This document shows, piece after piece, positions 56,775 through 64,000 of a stretch of DNA of 64,000 nucleotides (the stretch's first letter is position 1; each line of letters opens with the position of its first letter). The position numbers were made by a program, and so were the translations under genes. This stretch comes from Pseudomonadota bacterium (GTDB taxonomy: Bacteria; Pseudomonadota; Gammaproteobacteria; Burkholderiales; Gallionellaceae). The DNA lies in NCBI GenBank assembly GCA_021782995.1, contig JAJXUI010000002.1:1-64000 (forward strand), given 5' to 3'. The notes beneath the pieces were generated by a model. That model was not told where the DNA came from, did no database searches, and worked only from the letters and a program-made list of their open reading frames with translations.

Positions 56775-57446
56775 TCAGCGCAGCAGGCTGATGTCGAGAT
56801 GGGGAGCGGCTAGCTTCGCATCCGGATTGTCCTGGTGTGGAACGATACCAAGCAAAGGCGAGTGCAGGCGTAACTTGAGTGATTCGATGTTTTCCTGCAG
56901 GAATGGCTGTTGCGGGTCCATGATGTTGGCTACCCAGCCGGCGCAATGCAGGCCGCGAGAGCGGATTGCGCTGAGGGTAAGCAGCGCATGATTGAGGCAG
57001 CCCAGCCGCATGCCAACCACCAGGATGACAGGCAGTTCCAGTCTGGCGGCGAGATCGGCCATGTCGGTATTTTCACCGAGCGGTACCAGCAGGCCACCTG
57101 CCCCTTCCACGATGACAATGTCTGCCAGGGTGGATAATTCCTTGTAGGATTCGACGATGCGTTCAAAGTTGATGGGGACGCCAGCATGGCTGGCGGCAAT
57201 GTGTGGCGCAACAGGCTGCAGAAAGCTGTATGGGTTGATCTGGCCCAGTGTGGCCAGTACATTGCTGGCGGCCCGTAACGCCTGGACATCTTCATTGGGT
57301 TTGTCATCATCGCAACCGGCTGCGACGGGTTTCATGCCGACTACACGCTTGTCGCGCGCGGCAAAGGCGTATAGCAGGGCGCAACTGACCAGCGTCTTGC
57401 CGACGCCGGTATCCGTTCCGGTCACGAAATAGCCTGCTGCGCTCAA
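56775..57446 (-). CDS. bioD: Dethiobiotin synthetase
   Basis: This 223-residue ATP-dependent enzyme closes the ureido ring in biotin synthesis. It has the P-loop YFVTGTDTGVGKTLVSCALL, the GMKPVAAGC substrate segment and IVEGAGGLLVPLGENTDMAD. The start is TTG 57446 and overlaps the stop of a small upstream ORF (TTGA), suggesting translational coupling; no strong ribosome site of its own is visible. No other bio gene lies in the window. Confidence 0.94.
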   Translation of the reverse strand: MSAAGYFVTGTDTGVGKTLVSCALLYAFAARDKRVVGMKPVAAGCDDDKPNEDVQALRAASNVLATLGQINPYSFLQPVAPHIAASHAGVPINFERIVESYKELSTLADIVIVEGAGGLLVPLGENTDMADLAARLELPVILVVGMRLGCLNHALLTLSAIRSRGLHCAGWVANIMDPQQPFLQENIESLKLRLHSPLLGIVPHQDNPDAKLAAPHLDISLLR

Positions 57447-57637
57447 TTTTTGTCGCGAGTCCCGTGAGAAGTGAAATATGTGCTGTGCATGTCCTGGAAA
57501 ATTACATCCAGGCTGTTCGGTACATCAGACTCGCTATTGAGCGGCGTGTCATGACGCTGTATTGACGTAGTCGCTGCATATTCCATTTGGCGCTGGGTAA
57601 AACACTTGATGGTGACAGGCATCACAGGCTCGCTCAA
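57443..57637 (-). CDS. Small ORF coupled to bioD, unknown
   Basis: This is a possible 59-64 residue polar protein (MPVTIKCFTQRQMEYAATTS onwards) of no known family. Its stop overlaps the bioD TTG start by two bases, which is the reason to take it seriously, since bioD lacks a good ribosome site. The start could be TTG 57637 or ATG 57622. It might be only a translated leader. Confidence 0.35.
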   Translation of the reverse strand: MSEPVMPVTIKCFTQRQMEYAATTSIQRHDTPLNSESDVPNSLDVIFQDMHSTYFTSHGTRDKN

Positions 57638-57714
57638 TCAAAGGCAGTATTCTATGTCAGTGTGTGTCTTGCGTATACCATGCTGAAGCCTGGGGGCAGC
57701 AGATGCTGTTGGCA

Positions 57715-58101
57715 TCAGGTCTGTGCCCAGGGCAAGCCGTCATGACGCCAGCCGTTGCAGGCATTCCGGTGGTGGTGGTCATCCAGGTCGCCTTCGAAAC
57801 CATTCAGCACATTGTAGACGTCGGTGAGCCCCGCCTTTTCCAGGGCAATGCCGGCGTCTGCCGAACGCCGGCCTGAACGGCAGATCAGTACAACCGGGCG
57901 GTTCATGCTGGCGGCTTTTTTGACGTGGCTGACGAAATCGGGATTGATATCCCAGTCCGGGCCATCAATCCACGGGATGTGGATGGAACCTTGCGGGTGG
58001 CCGACAAACAGGTGCTCCATCTCGCTGCGCACATCAATGAACACTGCCTCGGTATTGGTCTGCAGGAATTCGTATGCCTGCTGTGGTGTCAGGTGCTGCA
58101 T
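57715..58101 (-). CDS. Single-domain rhodanese-like sulfurtransferase
   Basis: This 128-residue protein has the rhodanese fold: AVFIDVRSEMEHLFVGHPQG, the active-site loop VVLICRSGRRSADAG with the persulfide cysteine, and YNVLNGFEGDLDDHHH near the end. It could move sulfane sulfur, which fits the organism's lifestyle, or serve thiol chemistry. It is not linked to tusA here, and it begins the minus-strand group leading to bioD. There is no signal peptide, so it is cytoplasmic. Confidence 0.88.
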   Translation of the reverse strand: MQHLTPQQAYEFLQTNTEAVFIDVRSEMEHLFVGHPQGSIHIPWIDGPDWDINPDFVSHVKKAASMNRPVVLICRSGRRSADAGIALEKAGLTDVYNVLNGFEGDLDDHHHRNACNGWRHDGLPWAQT

Positions 58102-58223
58102 GATTGCTCTCCTGATTCATGCAAGGAAATCCATCATACCCTTGCCGAACAAAAAAGTTGGCGGGAATGCCTTAATCTGCCGGTTAAGGTTGAACCTGGA
58201 CATGCTGCATGCGTGGTTGTGTG

Positions 58224-58754
58224 TCAGGTTTGCGGCAGTTCGTGCAGTTGGAATGTCATTTTTTCCAGATCACCCAGTATCCATGTCCAGGGTGTGATGA
58301 TGCCCGGTGCATGGATGCCGGCGACCGTGCCGGGATTGACCAGTGTGGTGAGCCCTCCTTTTACATTGGAGAGCGTCAGGATTTCAGCGACGTGGCTATG
58401 TCCGCAGCACACCAGGTCATAATCACCAGTACATGCCATGCCTCGGCCATAATGCGGATAGTGCGTGACAAAAACCTTCCGGCCACCCAGCTCCAGTGCG
58501 GCATCCATGCCGTGATACGTCAGCAGGCCGTTCGATTTCTTCACCAGATTGCTGATTGCCATCATGTCGCCCAGGTTGTTGCCATGTACGGCATGGATGG
58601 GGATGCCCAGCTTTAGCGAGGCGCGCAGGGTATTGGCACCTATCAGGTCGCCGCAATGAATGACAGTTTCGGCACCGGCAGACTGGGCGGCGGTGATGGC
58701 TGCGGCCAGTGGTTCGGAGCGGTCGTGGCTGTCTGAAACGATGCAGACTTTCAA
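58224..58754 (-). CDS. YfcE/MJ0936-type metallophosphoesterase
   Basis: This 176-residue calcineurin-like phosphodiesterase has metal-ligand motifs KVCIVSDSHD, VIHCGDLIGA, AVHGNNLGD, VTHYPHYGRG and VCCGHSHVAEI, and a GNNLGD in place of the more usual GNCD. I start at TTG 58754, which has ACGGAAAACC just upstream and gives the family length; the frame is open to 58832. The physiological substrate of this family is unclear. Confidence 0.87.
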   Translation of the reverse strand: MKVCIVSDSHDRSEPLAAAITAAQSAGAETVIHCGDLIGANTLRASLKLGIPIHAVHGNNLGDMMAISNLVKKSNGLLTYHGMDAALELGGRKVFVTHYPHYGRGMACTGDYDLVCCGHSHVAEILTLSNVKGGLTTLVNPGTVAGIHAPGIITPWTWILGDLEKMTFQLHELPQT

Positions 58755-59180
58755 TTGGTTTTCCGTACTTGAGTTATCAATTTCCTGCACTGTATCGCAA
58801 ATCAGTGCAGTCCGTATTTTGATGCAAAGCATGGTGAAACTAGCCAGAATGGGACTGTCTGGTGGCGATAGGTAATCCAGGGCGGGGAAATATGTGCAAA
58901 TTGGAGTGCTGTATGTATCCGCTACTGATTGAATTTACAAGAAAAAAAGTCGATATTTGCCGGATAAAACATTAATTTTGTTATGGGTAATTAGATGCTT
59001 GCCCAAACAGTTGCAATTTGTTACCTTTGTCGGCATAACTATCTCAGGGGGTGGGAATATAACCCGGTTGGGGGGGGTATCCTCCTGGCAGGAATGATAC
59101 GTATACGTCCCGGGACGTCGATGTACATGGCGGCCTCGCTTGTCAGCGGCCGTCATCAATGCATCAGTTAGAGGTAGGTG
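58755..59180. other. 426-bp divergent regulatory region
   Basis: No gene is visible between the phosphoesterase and the NarX-like kinase. The left half is AT-rich. The right half holds a G-rich run (around 59070-59078) and overlapping palindromes at 59099-59118. The ribosome site GAGG at 59171 serves the kinase. Confidence 0.55.
59099..59118. promoter_or_regulatory. Overlapping palindromes upstream of the NarX-like gene
   Basis: ACGTATACGT (59099-59108) overlaps ACGTCCCGGGACGT (59105-59118); both are perfect. They lie 63-82 bases before the kinase start, a typical place for an operator. Binding partner unknown. Confidence 0.45.
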
Positions 59181-60380
59181 ATGAAACCCAAAATCAAGTT
59201 AGTCGGTGGTTGCACTGCTGCTGTGCTGAATGCCGTGCATGCTGGCCAGACAAATGAATCCGGCAATGATGAATCTGTGCACCCGTCAAGCGCTGTTGCT
59301 GGTGCATTGATGGCGCCCTTTCTCGAGATCATCATCCACGCAACAGGTGCAAGTGCAGGCCTGGTCAGGGTGCTGTCCCCTGATGGCCAGCTGCTGCGTA
59401 CGGCTGGCCGTACCGGAATGCCGGCTGACACAGCTTCTTGCTGTGAAGCGGCGGTGGATACGGCATGCGGGGTCTGTGGCAAAAGCGCCAGCAACAAATC
59501 GGTTGAAGCGGCTGATTCCGAGTTTTGCATGAATCGCTATGGCGCGGGATTTTTTGGGGACGCCTGCAATTATGTAGTCTCCACACCGCTTGATGAAAAT
59601 GCCGGTCAGTCTGCATTGCGCGGAGTGTTGACCCTGTTTTTTGCCAAGCCATTGCAGGTGGGGGATGCGATGAAGCAGCAACTGCATGTCTATGCCGGGC
59701 TGGTGCGTATAGCATTGCAAAATGTCTGGCAACGGGAAGACCATCACCAGCAGGACCTGCTTGCCGAGCGGCAATCCATCGCCAACGAGATCCATGACTC
59801 GCTTGCCCAGACGCTGTATTTCGCCAAAATGCGTTCGAGCCTGTTGCAGGAGGCGCTGAAAAAGAAAAATGACTTGCTTGCCTATAAATGTGCTCAGGAT
59901 GTTGAAGATGCCTTGAGCAGCAGCCAGAAAACCGTGCGTGAACTGGTGACACATTTCCGCTGCCAGATGGATCCGCGCGGGTTGAAATTTGCGCTGGATA
60001 AACTGGTGGGCGAGTTCATAGCGCGCTCCGGCATTCAGCTTGAATACGAAAACCGGATAGGCAATTTTGATTTGCCGAAAGAGCATGAGTTGCAGGTGTT
60101 CCTGATCGTGCGTGAAGCCTTTGTGAATATCGCCACGCATTCTGGTGCTAATATTGCAAAGTTGACCGTCTGGCGGGAGGATGGTCGCTATCATTTTGAA
60201 GTGCGCGACAATGGCAGTGGCGTATCCGGTGAAGCGCCGCCGCAAGGCCATTATGGATTGACCATCATGCGTGAACGTGCGTTGCGCATTGGGGGTGAAG
60301 TGTTTGTGGAAAGCCTGCAGGGGGAAGGCGCCAGGGTAAATCTGGAGTTTGCAGCCCCAGTGGCGGAGCCTGGAGAATGA
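59181..60380 (+). CDS. NarX-like soluble histidine kinase with Cys-rich sensor domain
   Basis: This 399-residue kinase has no membrane helix. An N-terminal GAF-like domain (about 40-180) carries six cysteines: C87, C88, C96, C99, C116 and C129. Then come a HisKA_3 dimerisation domain with IANEIHDSLAQTLYFAKM and an ATPase with DNGSGV and GHYGLTIMRERA, both of the NarX/UhpB type. The cysteines suggest an iron-sulfur or redox sensor, by analogy with NreB, but the spacing is different. ATG 59181 is chosen, with GAGG six bases upstream. It pairs with the NarL-like regulator 33 bases on. Confidence 0.88.
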   Translation: MKPKIKLVGGCTAAVLNAVHAGQTNESGNDESVHPSSAVAGALMAPFLEIIIHATGASAGLVRVLSPDGQLLRTAGRTGMPADTASCCEAAVDTACGVCGKSASNKSVEAADSEFCMNRYGAGFFGDACNYVVSTPLDENAGQSALRGVLTLFFAKPLQVGDAMKQQLHVYAGLVRIALQNVWQREDHHQQDLLAERQSIANEIHDSLAQTLYFAKMRSSLLQEALKKKNDLLAYKCAQDVEDALSSSQKTVRELVTHFRCQMDPRGLKFALDKLVGEFIARSGIQLEYENRIGNFDLPKEHELQVFLIVREAFVNIATHSGANIAKLTVWREDGRYHFEVRDNGSGVSGEAPPQGHYGLTIMRERALRIGGEVFVESLQGEGARVNLEFAAPVAEPGE

Positions 60381-60413
60381 CAGCATTGTGCCCGGGCTGA
60401 ATGGAGAAACTGG

Positions 60414-61076
60414 ATGAGTGAACAGATCAAGGTGGTTCTGGTTGATGATCACAGTCTGTGCAGGCGTGGACTGACTGAACTGCTGACCCTGCGTTACGAC
60501 ATGAACGTGGTGGGAGCGACCTCCCAGGTTCAGGAGTTGAGCCAGTTGCTGATGGCGCATGAACCCGACCTGCTGGTGATGGACCTGCGAATGGAGCCAA
60601 TGGACGGATTTGCCATCCTGGGGCAGATTCGCAAGGAAGGTTTCGAGACGCCGGTCGTTATCCTGACGATGAGCGATTCCGAGGCGGATCTGGCCACCGC
60701 CCTGCGAGCAGGTGTGCGTGGATACCTGTTGAAGGATATGGCGCCGGATGATGTGGCTGATGCGATACGTCGTGTGGTCGGTGGAGAAATGGTAGTGGCG
60801 CCGGCAATGACAGTGAAGATGATCGGCATCCTGCAGCATGGTCAGCGCACCAAGGAAAACAAGTCATCCCTTTCCCTGCTTACTGAGCGCGAACGAGAAA
60901 TCCTGCAATTGTTGTCACGCGCAGAAAGCAACAAGGCGATCGCGCAGGCGCTTGGAATCAGCAATGACACCGTCAAGCAGCATGTGCGTCACATCCTCAC
61001 CAAGCTGCACCTCACTTCCCGCGTGGAAGCAGCTGTTCTGTACGCGGTAGAGCAGAAAAGCGGCGAAAGTCGCTGA
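60414..61076 (+). CDS. NarL/FixJ-family response regulator
   Basis: This 220-residue regulator has a receiver (VVLVDDHSLCRRGLTELL, phospho-acceptor LLVMDLRMEPMDGFAI) and a LuxR-type HTH (LTEREREILQLLSRAESNKA, then NDTVKQHVRHILTKLHLTSR). Wording of both domains resembles NarL. Co-transcription with the NarX-like kinase makes it the cognate regulator, probably responding to redox state or electron-acceptor supply. The moeA gene lies 43 bases downstream. Confidence 0.92.
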   Translation: MSEQIKVVLVDDHSLCRRGLTELLTLRYDMNVVGATSQVQELSQLLMAHEPDLLVMDLRMEPMDGFAILGQIRKEGFETPVVILTMSDSEADLATALRAGVRGYLLKDMAPDDVADAIRRVVGGEMVVAPAMTVKMIGILQHGQRTKENKSSLSLLTEREREILQLLSRAESNKAIAQALGISNDTVKQHVRHILTKLHLTSRVEAAVLYAVEQKSGESR

Positions 61077-61119
61077 AATTGGTAATATATTGATTTTATG
61101 AATTTTAAGGACATAATGA

Positions 61120-62376
61120 ATGGCCTATGAAGCCCTTTCACTTTCCACATTGTCGCAAATGGAAGATTACGATCCCAATTCCATGCCGGTGGAACAGGCC
61201 CAACAGCTGATCAGGCAGTTTTTGCATCCTGTCACCGAAACTGAAGAGATCGACATCCTTCATGCATTTCAACGCACTTTGGCAGAAGACGTGCGTTCAC
61301 CATTGAATGTGCCGCCCCATGATTATTCATCCATGGATGGATATGCTGTGAGGCATGAGGATCTTGCCACTGGCGGCATCGCGTTGAAGAAAGTCGGAAC
61401 GGCTTTTGCGGGCAATGCATACACCGGCAGCATGGGGAAGCGTGAATGCGTGCGCATCATGACGGGCGCGATGATCCCGCAGGGTGCGGATGCAGTAGTG
61501 ATGCAGGAACATGTCAGGGTGGACGGCGATAGCATCGTTTTTGCCAATCCAGCCAAAAAAATGCAGAACATCCGCCTCATGGGGGAGGACATCCGTCAGG
61601 ATGCGGTGGTGCTGGTAAAGGGCAAACGCATTGGCCCGGCAGAAATGGGCTTGCTGGCTTCGCTCGGTTTCGCAAAAGTCCGGGTGATGCGCAAACTGAG
61701 AGTGGCCATTTTTTCCACCGGGGATGAACTGGTACAGCCTGGTCATGCACTGGGCAGTGGGCAGATATACGACAGCAATCGTTACAGCCTGACCGGCCTG
61801 CTGACCGAGCTTGGTGCAGATGTCCTTGATATGGGGGCGATCCGTGATGAAAAGGAAACCTTGCGCGCCGCATTTCATGCGGCAGCGGAGAAGGCGGATG
61901 TCATTATCACCAGTGGCGGAGCCTCCGTGGGCGATGCGGATTATGTGAAGCAGCTGCTGGATGAAATTGGTGAGGTCGTATTCTGGAAAATTGCGATGAA
62001 ACCCGGTAAACCGCTTGCTTATGGAAAGATAGGAAAGGCGCATTTCTTTGGGCTGCCAGGCAATCCGGTGTCGGCGATGGTCACCTTCCAGCAGTTTGTA
62101 CGCAATGCGTTATGGGTGGTGATGGGACAGGAGGCTAAGCAGGTGTTCACCTTCAAGGCCAGACTCGCCAACCAGATCAAGAAGGCACCCGGCCGGACCG
62201 AATTCCAGCGTGGCATCCTGAGCCAGGATGCCGAGGGCAGCTGGGAAGTGAAAACGACAGGAGACCAGGGGTCGGGTATTTTAAGTTCGATGAGCCGCGC
62301 GAACAGTTACATCATCTTGCCGACCGGGCAGGGCAACGTGGAGCCCGGGGCCAAGGTGGATGTGCAGCTGTTCTGA
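61120..62376 (+). CDS. moeA: Molybdopterin molybdenumtransferase MoeA
   Basis: This 418-residue enzyme inserts molybdate into adenylated molybdopterin. Family motifs are PPHDYSSMDGYAVRHED, GECxRIMTGA-like RECVRIMTGAMIPQGADAVV, STGDELVQPG, IYDSNRYSLTGLL, TSGGASVGDADYVKQ and FGLPGNPVSAMVTFQQF. The product would mature molybdoenzymes such as SoeA in this window. Downstream of the NarXL-like pair with no terminator visible, it may be in their transcript, fitting nitrate-type regulation of molybdoenzymes. Confidence 0.95.
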   Translation: MAYEALSLSTLSQMEDYDPNSMPVEQAQQLIRQFLHPVTETEEIDILHAFQRTLAEDVRSPLNVPPHDYSSMDGYAVRHEDLATGGIALKKVGTAFAGNAYTGSMGKRECVRIMTGAMIPQGADAVVMQEHVRVDGDSIVFANPAKKMQNIRLMGEDIRQDAVVLVKGKRIGPAEMGLLASLGFAKVRVMRKLRVAIFSTGDELVQPGHALGSGQIYDSNRYSLTGLLTELGADVLDMGAIRDEKETLRAAFHAAAEKADVIITSGGASVGDADYVKQLLDEIGEVVFWKIAMKPGKPLAYGKIGKAHFFGLPGNPVSAMVTFQQFVRNALWVVMGQEAKQVFTFKARLANQIKKAPGRTEFQRGILSQDAEGSWEVKTTGDQGSGILSSMSRANSYIILPTGQGNVEPGAKVDVQLF

Positions 62377-62460
62377 GCGCGCAACAAACATTTCAATTAT
62401 GCAAGGTTAGGTTTAGATGGAGATAATATTGACTGTGATGACTTGAATTTTTGCAATTGG

Positions 62461-62494
62461 CTTTGCATTGGAGGGTGCGCTCCGTATTGCAAAG
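62461..62494 (+). other. Possible leader hairpin before the PCuAC-like gene
   Basis: CTTTGCA (62461-62467) pairs with TGCAAAG (62488-62494), and inside it GGAG (62470-62473) with CTCC (62480-62483). There is no T tract after it, so a terminator is unlikely. It may be leader structure or chance. Confidence 0.3.
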
Positions 62495-62535
62495 TCAATT
62501 AATTGCTGGACGGATAATAACGGAATCTACAAATT

Positions 62536-63510
62536 ATGAAATATATCAAATACTGGATCGGGCTATGCCTGATGCTGCTGGCCATACAGGCTGGCGCAAA
62601 CGAAATCACCATCAAGGACGTCTGGGTACGACCTGCCCAGAGTGGCAAAGACAGCATGATGGTGGGCATGGTTGTCGAAAGCGAACAGCATGCACGCATT
62701 ACCTCAATCATCAGCCCCGCCTATTCATCGGTCGTCATGTGGGGGCCCGGAAGAGGCGATGGCAAGAAAGCGCAAGAGCTGGAATATATCGAGTTGCCTG
62801 CACAGAAACAGATTGAGCTGAATGAACATGGCGCGCACCTGGTACTGTCGGGCAATCATTTCAAAAGCTTCAGCAACAAAATTACCCTGATCATTAGCGC
62901 CCAGCTGGATGATGGCAGCATAAAGAACGTTACGACTGTTGCCTATATCGACGGCAAGAAACCGGAAGCCGTGCCTGCGAAGGCGAGCCCGGCAGCTGCT
63001 GAAGGGGCAAGCGTGGAGGCAAAGCCCGCCGCTGTGGTTGCAGTACCTGAAGGTCACGCCGAAAAAGCTGCCAATCCGTCAGCCAATGCCAAGCAGGCTG
63101 AAGCTGAATCTTCTGCAGAGTCGAAGCATGCTGTGCCTTCGAAGAAGATTGTAAAAAATGTGCCTGCGCCCAAGCCCGCGCCTATCCACCACCCTGCACC
63201 AGTCAAAGCAGCGCCTGTTCCTGTGGCTGTAGCGCCTGCTCCAGTGCTGGCACCACCGCCGGTACCCGCTCCGCCTCAGTTATCTGCGGCTGAGGTGGCA
63301 GCTGCCGAGGCCAAAAAGGAACTTGAAGCCAAAATGGCTGAAAAGGCAAAGCAGGAAGAAGCAGCAGTCAGGGCCGAATGCGTCGAACTGGCAAGGGCGG
63401 TCAGGGAGTGCAACAAGGAAAACGACATGATGCAGGATATGTGCGTCAATAATGCGCGATCGGATTCCGCTTGCAATCTTCCCCTGGACCAAGTCAGGAA
63501 ATTGCGCTGA
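62536..63510 (+). CDS. Exported PCuAC-like protein with Pro/Ala linker and Cys tail
   Basis: This protein of 324 residues has a signal peptide (WIGLCLMLLAIQAGA), a domain resembling periplasmic copper chaperones (about 23-140: ITIKDVWVRPAQSGKDSMM, and NEHGAHLVLSGNHF late), a long Ala/Pro/Lys linker (about 145-255), a helical stretch (AEAKKELEAKMAEKAKQEEA) and a short cysteine tail with four Cys. Of the canonical copper ligands the late H-x-M is HLV and the early His is not evident, so copper binding may be lost or altered. The linker suggests reach across the periplasm. Function unknown. Confidence 0.7.
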   Translation: MKYIKYWIGLCLMLLAIQAGANEITIKDVWVRPAQSGKDSMMVGMVVESEQHARITSIISPAYSSVVMWGPGRGDGKKAQELEYIELPAQKQIELNEHGAHLVLSGNHFKSFSNKITLIISAQLDDGSIKNVTTVAYIDGKKPEAVPAKASPAAAEGASVEAKPAAVVAVPEGHAEKAANPSANAKQAEAESSAESKHAVPSKKIVKNVPAPKPAPIHHPAPVKAAPVPVAVAPAPVLAPPPVPAPPQLSAAEVAAAEAKKELEAKMAEKAKQEEAAVRAECVELARAVRECNKENDMMQDMCVNNARSDSACNLPLDQVRKLR

Positions 63511-63583
63511 CGCCAGGGGCATGATTTGTCCCGGGTGACTCAAGTGGCCGGGATATACCTCTTTAACGTTTGTGTTTGACTGG

Positions 63584-63616
63584 AAAAACCGTCAGGTAAA
63601 GCTGGCGGTTTTTTTT
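63584..63616. terminator. Bidirectional terminator
   Basis: AAAAACCGTCAG (63584-63595) pairs with CTGGCGGTTTTT (63602-63613), with one G-T pair, and T continues to 63616. The reverse strand also ends in a T run, so it can serve both the PCuAC-like gene and purK. Nothing else is apparent between 63617 and 63719. Confidence 0.85.
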
Positions 63617-63719
63617 CGCCCGGGGTCGGCTGGTATGGCAGGGATGACGGTGACGGTGAATCGGGCTGCGTGCTTGGCCGTGTTTGTAAATCAGAGAATC
63701 GTTGCAGGGCGAGGGGATG

Positions 63720-64000
63720 TTATCTGGTCACGTGTGGTTGCAACTTGCGTTGCAGTGACAGCGCAAGTTCCGCTGCAACGCTGGCGGAACTGCCGAGGCA
63801 TGTAAAGTGGCCCATCTTTCGTCCCGTTCGGGCTTCCTTTTTGCCATACAGGTGCAGCTTGGCCCGTGATTCATTCAGGATGGCTTCCCATGGCGGATTG
63901 CCGGTGACGGGCCATGCATTGCCAAGGATATTTACCATTGCTACAGGGGAAAGCAGGCGGGGATCGCCGAGCGGCAGGCCGCACATCGCTCGCACTTGCT
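63720..64000 (-). CDS. purK: N5-carboxyaminoimidazole ribonucleotide synthase PurK, 3' part
   Basis: The frame is open to the window edge, so only about 93 C-terminal residues are visible. The sequence QVRAMCGLPLGDPRLLSPVA, VNILGNAW and AKLHLYGKKEARTGRKMGH are PurK signatures from the C-terminal ATP-grasp region and the following domain. The enzyme makes N5-CAIR from AIR, ATP and bicarbonate in purine synthesis. The stop lies about 100 bases from the bidirectional terminator. The 5' end, and probably purE, lies beyond the window. Confidence 0.93.
   Translation of the reverse strand, partial: QVRAMCGLPLGDPRLLSPVAMVNILGNAWPVTGNPPWEAILNESRAKLHLYGKKEARTGRKMGHFTCLGSSASVAAELALSLQRKLQPHVTR

Noticed and set aside
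58170-58189. Hairpin CCTTAA...TTAAGG between the rhodanese and phosphoesterase genes
   Set aside because: Stem of only six pairs, and the T run on the minus strand is about 17 bases away, so it is not a convincing terminator.
59286-60839. 517-residue open frame on the minus strand opposite the NarX/NarL-like genes
   Set aside because: The translation is rich in His, Gln and Arg with no domain, and both plus-strand genes are clearly real; it is an antisense shadow.

Overview
The window looks like a chromosomal piece from a chemolithotrophic, sulfur-oxidising betaproteobacterium, probably of the order Nitrosomonadales (Gallionellaceae or Sulfuricellaceae type). I base this on protein families and gene order only; no 16S rRNA gene is present, so family and genus are guesses. 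Coding DNA is moderately GC-rich, while many intergenic gaps are short AT-rich islands. I see no insertion sequence, prophage, integrase or CRISPR array. One tRNA gene (Ser, CGA) is present.

Layout. 1-7 kb: the end of apaH, a higBA-type toxin-antitoxin pair, a repeat cluster, msbA and a fructosamine-kinase-like gene. 4.4-9.9 kb: a regulator/exonuclease pair and a two-subunit SLC5 sodium:solute symporter. 9.9-13.7 kb: a PfkB kinase, then a subtilase lipoprotein followed by a separate gene that looks like its missing propeptide. 13.9-24.5 kb: the metabolic centrepiece. The tusA-dsrE2 sulfur-carrier pair and soeCBA (quinone-linked sulfite dehydrogenase) lie on the minus strand. They are divergent from sat-aprM-aprB-aprA (AMP-dependent sulfite oxidation through APS) on the plus strand. 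Between sat and aprM is a 23-codon ORF that looks like the fossil N-terminus of a different AprB. 24.6-27.3 kb: a compact cluster of unknown role (small protein, SlyD-like FKBP, TPR protein, HIT protein, 55-residue protein).

27.5-40.7 kb is mostly housekeeping: trpGD, an NhaD-like antiporter, an SDR protein, a 2Fe-2S flavin reductase, an aspartic protease downstream of hemCDXY, and ppc. 40.7-46.3 kb is a three-gene signalling unit (membrane histidine kinase, CheY-like regulator, REC-PAS-PAS-GGDEF-EAL protein). 46.8-54.2 kb holds tRNA-Ser, an mltF gene interrupted by an in-frame stop, and the conserved ftsK-lolA-rarA-serS block. 54.2-58.8 kb: a hybrid kinase/LuxR regulator pair, bioD, a rhodanese and a YfcE-type phosphoesterase. 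59-64 kb: a NarX/NarL-like pair with a cysteine-rich sensor domain, moeA, a PCuAC-like periplasmic protein and the 3' end of purK.

How the genes fit together: TusA and DsrE2 would hand sulfane sulfur to oxidation enzymes not in this window. The resulting sulfite can be oxidised directly by SoeABC to the quinone pool, or through AprBA (with AprM as the probable membrane partner) and Sat, the latter yielding ATP. MoeA would help supply the molybdenum cofactor needed by SoeA. All functions are inferred from sequence reading without database searches.
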